From an uncultured Oscillospiraceae bacterium (lineage in GTDB: Bacteria > Bacillota > Clostridia > Oscillospirales > Oscillospiraceae): a DNA stretch of 47,229 nt. The position numbers were made by a program, and so were the translations under genes. The notes under the pieces were generated by a model. That model saw only the letters and a list, made by a program, of their open reading frames with translations, did not search any database and was not told the origin of the DNA. Position 1 is the first letter of the stretch. Each line of letters starts with the position of its first letter. The stretch is from the NCBI GenBank assembly GCA_944386905.1, contig CALXCW010000004.1, positions 1 to 47,229 on the forward strand, written 5' to 3'. Shown one piece after another: positions 42,832-47,229 of this stretch.

Positions 42832-43593
42832 TCACCGCAGCATTTTTTGAATCTTATCCTTTGTTTCCCTGCCCACCTGCTGGGCCAGGGCAATGAGGGA
42901 ATCGTAACAGCCCGGCCCCCCGATGGTGTCCCACAGGTCGCGTCCAATCAACACCGCCGGATCCCGACGGAAGTCAAAAATCCCCATCGGCGGGTGGAAA
43001 TCGTAGTCCTCCCGACGCTCTCCATAGGGATTGTAGGGTAAGCCGAAATAGGCCCCACAGGTGGGATCCGCCAAAGAGAGATGCAGGCAGTCCTCCTTGG
43101 CCACCGCCGTCTGGTCGATATTGGGCTTCACGGTTTTGAGGCTTACAAAGTAATCCACACCGTCCTTGCGCCACCAGAGATCTGAGATGATGCGCACCCG
43201 CCGCACCTGGCCCGATGCCGGGATCTGCCGCAGCTCTTCCAGCACCGCAGCGCAAGATTGCGGCACACCGCCTCCTGCAGAGCGCAATTGCTGAATATGG
43301 CGATGGATCCCTTCCGCTTGGGCTTCGTCAATCTCGACTAACGTCTCTTTCTGCCGCTGGGCCACCTCGGCGCCATTGGAGAGCGCCGTGAGCCGTGCAA
43401 TTTCCTCCATCACGCGCTGGCCGAAAGAGGTGCTGAAAGAGCGCTCGAAGGCGCTCCAAAAGATGACCTCCTCCGATAATAGTGCCGTATGGAAGGGCCG
43501 ATAAGTACGCTGGTTGTGCGTAATTCGCCGAATCGTGCCGTCTACACAGCGCCGATACTCGTCGGCAATTCGTTTTTGATAAGTCTCGTCCAT
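42832..43593 (-). CDS. Type II restriction endonuclease, TdeIII/MjaII-like
   Basis: This 253-residue protein is the probable cognate nuclease of the adjacent methyltransferase; the two genes end 11 bp apart, tail to tail. The segment IISDLWWRKDG (~D138) followed by FVSLKTVKPNIDQT (149-162) and GLPYNPYGE resembles the TdeIII/MjaII family. Characterised members of that family cut GGNCC, so this specificity is an inference. The core looks like PD-(D/E)xK, but the expected acidic residue before K153 reads Ser (SLK). I chose the ATG at 43593, set by AAGGA upstream. It has its own sigma-A promoter. Confidence 0.75.
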   Translation of the reverse strand: MDETYQKRIADEYRRCVDGTIRRITHNQRTYRPFHTALLSEEVIFWSAFERSFSTSFGQRVMEEIARLTALSNGAEVAQRQKETLVEIDEAQAEGIHRHIQQLRSAGGGVPQSCAAVLEELRQIPASGQVRRVRIISDLWWRKDGVDYFVSLKTVKPNIDQTAVAKEDCLHLSLADPTCGAYFGLPYNPYGERREDYDFHPPMGIFDFRRDPAVLIGRDLWDTIGGPGCYDSLIALAQQVGRETKDKIQKMLR

Positions 43594-43624
43594 CGTGCAT
43601 CCTTCTTTCGCCTGATTTCTCTCT

Positions 43625-43653
43625 ATTATAAAGGCAGGCAGAGAAAAAGGCAA
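43625..43653 (-). promoter_or_regulatory. Sigma-A promoter of the restriction endonuclease
   Basis: On the minus strand TTGCCT (43648-43653), 17 bp, TATAAT (43625-43630), 31 bp upstream of the start. Nuclease and methylase are thus transcribed independently. Confidence 0.8.
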
Positions 43654-43687
43654 ATCGATCCAGCCATCAGCCGATGGGCCGCAGAGC

Positions 43688-43717
43688 AAGGGGCGCTGCC
43701 TTTTGGCAGCGCCCCTT
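43688..43717 (-). terminator. Strong hairpin after the HPr-like gene
   Basis: A perfect 13-bp stem (43688-43700 with 43705-43717) with a 4-nt loop lies 15 bp after the stop. It lacks a proper U-tract, so termination is likely but not assured. Confidence 0.55.
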
Positions 43718-43731
43718 GGGTTGGTTCATTA

Positions 43732-43998
43732 TTATTTATAGATCTCGTCCTTCAGGCTCTCGGGGAGGAACTCCAGCGTCTCGCCAATGTCGGCGATCTT
43801 CTTGTGGAAGTCCAGATCCTCGCTCACCACCATCACAGGCTTCGAGAAGTCCAGGGCAAACAAGCCAATAAAGCTCTTCGCGTCCACAATGACGCTGCCG
43901 TCCTCGGAGTGCAGACCCACATCCTCAGAGCACTGGGTGGCCAGATACTGCACCTTCTGCAGCTCTTCAATGTTGTGGAAGTGTTTCGTGGTAACCAT
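43732..43998 (-). CDS. HPr-like protein lacking the active-site histidine
   Basis: This is an 88-residue protein of HPr size. The stretch GSVIVDAKSFIGLFALDFSK (34-53) aligns with the HPr region around regulatory Ser46 (GKxVNxKSIMGVMSLG), with S42 in the matching place. At the spot of phosphorylated His15 (31 residues earlier) there is Glu11, and the following Arg and Pro are also absent. It therefore should not carry PTS phosphate but might be phosphorylated on Ser or bind partners. The ATG follows AAAGGAG. A consensus promoter and a palindrome lie upstream. No PTS gene is nearby. Confidence 0.72.
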   Translation of the reverse strand: MVTTKHFHNIEELQKVQYLATQCSEDVGLHSEDGSVIVDAKSFIGLFALDFSKPVMVVSEDLDFHKKIADIGETLEFLPESLKDEIYK

Positions 43999-44021
43999 TG
44001 CAATTCTCCTTTCACAAGGTT

Positions 44022-44037
44022 CGGTAAACTTTTACCG
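44022..44037 (-). promoter_or_regulatory. Palindromic operator or hairpin upstream of the HPr-like gene
   Basis: CGGTAAA-CT-TTTACCG is a perfect 7-bp inverted repeat between promoter and ribosome binding site. It may be a repressor operator or an mRNA hairpin. The 43999-44353 gap otherwise holds the two divergent promoters and AT-rich DNA with no supported gene. Confidence 0.5.
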
Positions 44038-44070
44038 ATAAATGTTTATTGATTTCTTATCTACGGTGTC

Positions 44071-44099
44071 AGCATACTCGCTTTTGGATGAAATGTCAA
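44071..44099 (-). promoter_or_regulatory. Sigma-A promoter of the HPr-like gene
   Basis: On the minus strand perfect TTGACA (44094-44099), 17 bp, TATGCT (44071-44076). Confidence 0.75.
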
Positions 44100-44288
44100 T
44101 ATATGATTGGCAAATTTGTGAGATATATACAAAAACTGGACTGGCCAACGGGGCGCCTTCCGGAAAAACAATGGAACTCCAGCTGCCATTTTCCCACAAA
44201 CACCGGCGAAAACCCGGGGCATGGCGTGTTTTTCCTGCGAAAATGCCATCATCCGCCGCCACTTTGCCGGAGAATATGCTTTCCGCTC

Positions 44289-44317
44289 TTGCAGCGGATG
44301 GCCAAAGGCGCTATAAT
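44289..44317 (+). promoter_or_regulatory. Sigma-A promoter of the aspartate aminotransferase
   Basis: TTGCAG (44289-44294), 17 bp, TATAAT (44312-44317), 37 bp ahead of the start. Confidence 0.78.
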
Positions 44318-44353
44318 AAGGAATAAAATTACCACCCAGAAAGGATGATCCCC

Positions 44354-45628
44354 ATGAGCGCCACGTACCAGACCCTGACCCCTGCCCAGCGCCAGGCCGC
44401 ATATCAGGAGGTCAAAGCCCACTTCGATTCCCTCAAAGAGCTGGGGCTCAAGCTGAATATGGCCCGGGGCAAGCCCGGCAAGGAACAGCTTGACCTGGTG
44501 AGCGATATTCTCACCGTGCTGGTCGATCCGGCGCAGTGCGTCTCGGACGGCGTCGATGTGCGCAATTACGGCGAGCTCACCGGCCTCTCCGCCGCCAAGC
44601 GCCTCTTCGCCGATATCCTGGGCTGCAAGCCGGAGGAGTGCATCATCGGCGGCAACGCCAGCCTCACCCTGATGTACGACACCATCGCCAAGGCCTACAC
44701 CCACGGCCTCACCCACAGCCCCGCCCCCTGGTGCAAGCTGGACAAGGTTAAGTTCCTCTGCCCCGCCCCGGGCTATGACCGCCACTTCAAGATCACCGAG
44801 TCCTTCGGCGCGGAGATGATCGTGGTGCCCATGACTCCCACCGGCCCGGACATGGATCTGGTGGAAGAGCTGGTCAAGGACGCGGCTGTCAAGGGCATGT
44901 GGTGCGTGCCCAAGTATTCCAACCCCGACGGCATCATCTACTCCGACGAGACGGTGCGGCGCATCGCCGCCCTCAAGCCCGCCGCGCCGGACTTCACCCT
45001 TATGTGGGACAACGCCTACTGCGTCCACGAGTTCGACGGCCCCTTCGTCCCCTTTGCCGACATCCTCACCCTCTGCCGTGAGGCCGGCAACCCCGACATG
45101 GTCTATGAGTTCGCCTCCACCTCCAAGATCACCTTCCCCGGCGCGGGCATCTCGGTGATGGCCACCAGCGAGGCCAACGTGGCCTATATGGAAAAGCTCC
45201 TCACCGTGCAGACCATCTCCTACGACAAGGTCAACCAGCTGCGCCACGTGCTCTACTTGAAGGACAAGGCCCACACCCTGGCCCTGATGGAGCGCCACGC
45301 CGAAATCCTCCGGCCCAAGTTCCAGTGCGTCCTCCAGTGGCTCGACCGGGAGATTGCGCCTCTGGGCATCGCCACGTGGCAGAAGCCCAAGGGCGGCTAC
45401 TTCGTCAGCGTCAACACCGCCCCCGGCCTTGCCAAGCGCACCCTGGCCCTTTGCAAAGAGGCGGGCGTGGTGATGACCGGCGCCGGCGCCACCTTCCCCT
45501 ACGGCAAGGATCCCCAGGACTCCAACATCCGCATCGCCCCCAGCCTGCCTCCGGTGGGAGAGCTCACCCAGGCCATGGACGTCTTTTGTACCTGCCTGAA
45601 GCTGGCCGCCCTGGAAAGCCTGGGCTGA
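44354..45628 (+). CDS. Aspartate aminotransferase, type Ic-like (PLP-dependent)
   Basis: This enzyme probably transfers the amino group between aspartate and 2-oxoglutarate. The 424-residue fold-type I protein fits the atypical aspartate aminotransferase subgroup of Corynebacterium AspT rather than classic AspC: LNMARGKPGKEQLDL near the N-terminus, RNYGELTG, CVPKYSNPDGIIY, WDNAYCVHEF and the PLP-lysine segment FASTSKITFPGAG. The ATG at 44354 is preferred because AAAGGA (44340-44345) overlaps an earlier ATG. It stands between the HPr-like gene (divergent) and the guanine riboswitch, with its own promoter. Confidence 0.9.
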   Translation: MSATYQTLTPAQRQAAYQEVKAHFDSLKELGLKLNMARGKPGKEQLDLVSDILTVLVDPAQCVSDGVDVRNYGELTGLSAAKRLFADILGCKPEECIIGGNASLTLMYDTIAKAYTHGLTHSPAPWCKLDKVKFLCPAPGYDRHFKITESFGAEMIVVPMTPTGPDMDLVEELVKDAAVKGMWCVPKYSNPDGIIYSDETVRRIAALKPAAPDFTLMWDNAYCVHEFDGPFVPFADILTLCREAGNPDMVYEFASTSKITFPGAGISVMATSEANVAYMEKLLTVQTISYDKVNQLRHVLYLKDKAHTLALMERHAEILRPKFQCVLQWLDREIAPLGIATWQKPKGGYFVSVNTAPGLAKRTLALCKEAGVVMTGAGATFPYGKDPQDSNIRIAPSLPPVGELTQAMDVFCTCLKLAALESLG

Positions 45629-45639
45629 ACAGGTTTTCA

Positions 45640-45668
45640 TTGCAAACCGAACTGCGCCATGCTATAAT
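45640..45668 (+). promoter_or_regulatory. Sigma-A promoter of the guanine deaminase leader
   Basis: TTGCAA (45640-45645), 17 bp, TGC-TATAAT (-10 at 45663-45668), immediately upstream of the riboswitch. Confidence 0.85.
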
Positions 45669-45682
45669 AAAAGTACCAAGAG

Positions 45683-45784
45683 CACTCATATAATTTCGCT
45701 GGACATGGCGCGAAAGTCTCTACGGAACCGCCGAAAGGTTCTGCTATGGGTGTCCGGGCATTCCATGCCCGGACGCCCATTTTG
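45683..45784 (+). ncRNA. Purine (guanine-type) riboswitch with overlapping terminator
   Basis: The aptamer spans 45683-45752. P1 is CACTCATA/TATGGGTG, J1/2 is TATAAT-like, and P2 is TTCGC/GCGAA with a GGACATGG loop. J2/3 is AAGTCTCTAC and P3 is CGGAACC/GGTTCTG with a GCCGAAA loop. The specificity base equivalent to C74 is C at 45744, which indicates guanine/hypoxanthine. A 15-bp terminator stem (45746-45760 with 45766-45780) is followed by four Ts. Its 5' strand re-uses the P1 3' strand (45746-45752), so ligand binding should block termination, giving an ON switch. Confidence 0.92.
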
Positions 45785-45816
45785 ATTCTCAAACCGTTTC
45801 TCAGGAGGTGTCGATC

Positions 45817-47079
45817 ATGGCTCTGACCATTCTCAAAGGCAACATCGTCTCCGCCCCCCGGCTGGGTCAGCTGGACGTGACCGAAGGGGGTTACCTGGTG
45901 GCCCGGGACGGCATGATTCTGGGTGTCTTTCCCCAGCTGCCCGCCGAGTTCCAAGGGGCCTTCGTGGAGGACTTCGGCGGCGACCTCATCGTGCAGGCCT
46001 TCTCCGACATGCATCTCCACGCCCCCCAGTACCCCATGCTGGCCACGGGCATGGATTTGCCCCTTCTCGACTGGCTCAACACCTACGCCTTCCCCACCGA
46101 GGCGCGCTTCGCCGACCGCGACTACGCCAGGGCCGTCTACCGCACCCTGGCCCGGGATCTCATCGCCGGCGGCACCACCCGGGTGTGCATGTTCTCCTCG
46201 CTTCACACCGACGCCACCCTCATCCTCATGGAGGAGCTGGAGCGGGCCGGGGTCACCGGCTTCGTGGGCAAGGTAAACATGGATCGCAACAGCGCCCCGG
46301 GACTTTTGGAGGAGACCACCGAAGAATCCAAACGGGAGACCCTGCGGTGGCTGGAGGCCTGCGCGGACTTCCGCGGCCTGCGGCCCATCCTCACCCCCCG
46401 CTTCACTCCCTCGTGCACCGACGCGCTGATGGCCTTCCTGGGAGAGCTCTCCCGGACGCGGGATCTGCCGGTGCAGTCCCACCTCTCGGAAAATCGCCAG
46501 GAGATCCAGTGGGTGCGTCAGCTCCACCCCGACTGCCGCCAATACTGGCAGACCTATCAGAAGTTCGGCCTGTGGCATGATAAGACCGTCATGGCCCACT
46601 GCGTCTGGTCGGACGAGGAGGAGCGCCGGGCCATGAAAGAGGCGGGGGTGACGGTGGTGCACTGCGCCGATTCCAACCAAAATCTCTGCTCCGGCGTGGC
46701 GCCGGTGCGCAAGATGCTCCGCGAGGGTCTCCAGGTGACCCTGGGCAGCGACGTGGCCGGCGGCGACAGCCTGAGCATGTTCCAGGTGGTGGCCTCGTCC
46801 ATCCGCGCCTCCAAGGCCCGGCGGATTCTCGACAATTGGGAGACGGACTTCCTCACCGTGGCCGAGGGCTGGTATCTGGGCACCTCCGCCGCCGCCCACT
46901 TCTTCGGCGAGAAGCCGGGCTTTGCCCCAGGCAACCGCCTCCACGCCATGGTGCTGCGAGACACGGATCTCCACACCCCCAGCCATCTCGACCCCAAGGC
47001 CCGGCTGGAGCGGGCGGTGTACCTGCGCCAGAAGGACTGCGTCCGCGCCGTCTGGAGCGACGGCCGCCGGGTGCTGTGA
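45817..47079 (+). CDS. guaD: Guanine deaminase
   Basis: This zinc amidohydrolase converts guanine to xanthine and ammonia. The 420-residue protein has the metal motif FSDMHLHAPQYP, the active-site segments LLDWLNTYAFPTEARF and GGTTRVCMFSS, then QSHLSENRQEI, MAHCVWSDEEE, HCADSNQNLCSG and GSDVAGG, matching the Atz/Trz-type guanine deaminases. The ATG at 45817 follows AGGAGGTG with 6-nt spacing; an in-frame GTG at 45808 overlaps that site. Control is by the riboswitch directly upstream. A bidirectional terminator separates it from gap. Confidence 0.94.
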   Translation: MALTILKGNIVSAPRLGQLDVTEGGYLVARDGMILGVFPQLPAEFQGAFVEDFGGDLIVQAFSDMHLHAPQYPMLATGMDLPLLDWLNTYAFPTEARFADRDYARAVYRTLARDLIAGGTTRVCMFSSLHTDATLILMEELERAGVTGFVGKVNMDRNSAPGLLEETTEESKRETLRWLEACADFRGLRPILTPRFTPSCTDALMAFLGELSRTRDLPVQSHLSENRQEIQWVRQLHPDCRQYWQTYQKFGLWHDKTVMAHCVWSDEEERRAMKEAGVTVVHCADSNQNLCSGVAPVRKMLREGLQVTLGSDVAGGDSLSMFQVVASSIRASKARRILDNWETDFLTVAEGWYLGTSAAAHFFGEKPGFAPGNRLHAMVLRDTDLHTPSHLDPKARLERAVYLRQKDCVRAVWSDGRRVL

Positions 47080-47096
47080 CCGGAAATGCCCCCGAA

Positions 47097-47138
47097 TGCA
47101 AAAAAAGAGCGCCGCAGCTGCGGCGCTCTTTTTTTGCA
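47097..47138. terminator. Bidirectional terminator, 42-bp perfect palindrome
   Basis: A stem of GAGCGCCGCAG/CTGCGGCGCTC with no formal loop is flanked by seven As and seven Ts. The palindrome is perfect from 47097 to 47138. It serves the convergent guanine deaminase and gap genes. Confidence 0.92.
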
Positions 47139-47152
47139 AATTGGGCGATCTC

Positions 47153-47229
47153 TTACTTGTGATCGACGGAGTACATGTGCTTGATGAGCTCCAGAACCTT
47201 GTTGGAGTAGCCGACCTCGTTGTCGTACC
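47153..47229 (-). CDS. gap: Glyceraldehyde-3-phosphate dehydrogenase (3' end only)
   Basis: The reverse strand encodes the last 24 complete residues of GAPDH, ending YDNEVGYSNKVLELIKHMYS and four more residues before TAA (47153-47155). The YDNE-GYS-V segment is diagnostic of the GAPDH C-terminus. The gene runs off the window. It is on the same strand as pgk but about 45 kb away. Confidence 0.9.
   Translation of the reverse strand, partial: YDNEVGYSNKVLELIKHMYSVDHK

Noticed and set aside
44042-44348. Short plus-strand ORFs in the gap before the aspartate aminotransferase
   Set aside because: No ribosome binding site, no domain, and they cross the mapped promoters of the two divergent genes.

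Overview
The window is GC-rich chromosomal DNA from an endospore-forming member of the Firmicutes, most likely the Clostridia. The evidence is spoIIE and spoIIP, a T-box in front of ileS, a purine riboswitch, AGGAGG-type ribosome binding sites with several TTG starts, and the prs-pth-mfd gene order. High GC plus a spore programme, S-layer-type surface proteins and the style of the dispersed hairpin repeats suggest a gut Oscillospiraceae-like lineage. That last step is inference. I see no rRNA, CRISPR array or intact insertion sequence.

Layout. 1-2.1 kb (minus): trmL-pgk, with duplicated copies of the pgk 3' end just downstream. 2.2-9.3 kb (minus): a three-gene run made of a 1527-residue fusion protein (HD, helical repeats, NMNAT-like nucleotidyltransferase, PRTase-like), a lactate/malate-dehydrogenase-like protein and a Cys-cluster flavoprotein. 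9.3-10.5 kb (minus): an orphan MalK/UgpC-type ATPase. 10.9-17.3 kb (plus): a NUDIX hydrolase, a TRIC-type membrane protein, a heterodimeric ABC exporter and prfC. 17.4-19.4 kb (minus): spoIIE. 19.5-23.9 kb (plus): a CYTH phosphatase, queH and T-box-ileS. 24-31 kb (minus): an LCP-family gene, then prs-pth-mfd with a MITE-like element between pth and mfd. 31.1-33.8 kb (minus): ade and lplA. 33.9 kb (plus): tRNA-Gly. 34.2-40.0 kb (minus): an SLH/InlB-repeat surface protein, a MATE exporter, pta and a PAP2-like gene. 40.1-41.3 kb (plus): spoIIP. 41.4-43.6 kb: a convergent type II restriction-modification pair. 43.7-47.1 kb: an HPr-like protein lacking the active histidine (minus), an aspartate aminotransferase and a riboswitch-controlled guanine deaminase (plus). 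The 3' end of gap (minus) closes the window.

Themes. Purine metabolism recurs (prs, ade, guanine deaminase). Translation and tRNA functions recur (ileS, prfC, pth, trmL, queH, tRNA-Gly), as do envelope and sporulation functions (spoIIE, spoIIP, LCP, SLH protein). Most genes are ordinary housekeeping genes.

The observations most worth following are: (1) a guanine-type riboswitch whose P1 strand is built into the terminator, which predicts a ligand-ON switch for guanine deaminase; (2) the 1527-residue fusion protein and its two redox-enzyme-like neighbours; (3) a start-stop mini-ORF in the leader of the release-factor gene prfC; (4) the HPr-like protein without its phosphorylatable histidine.
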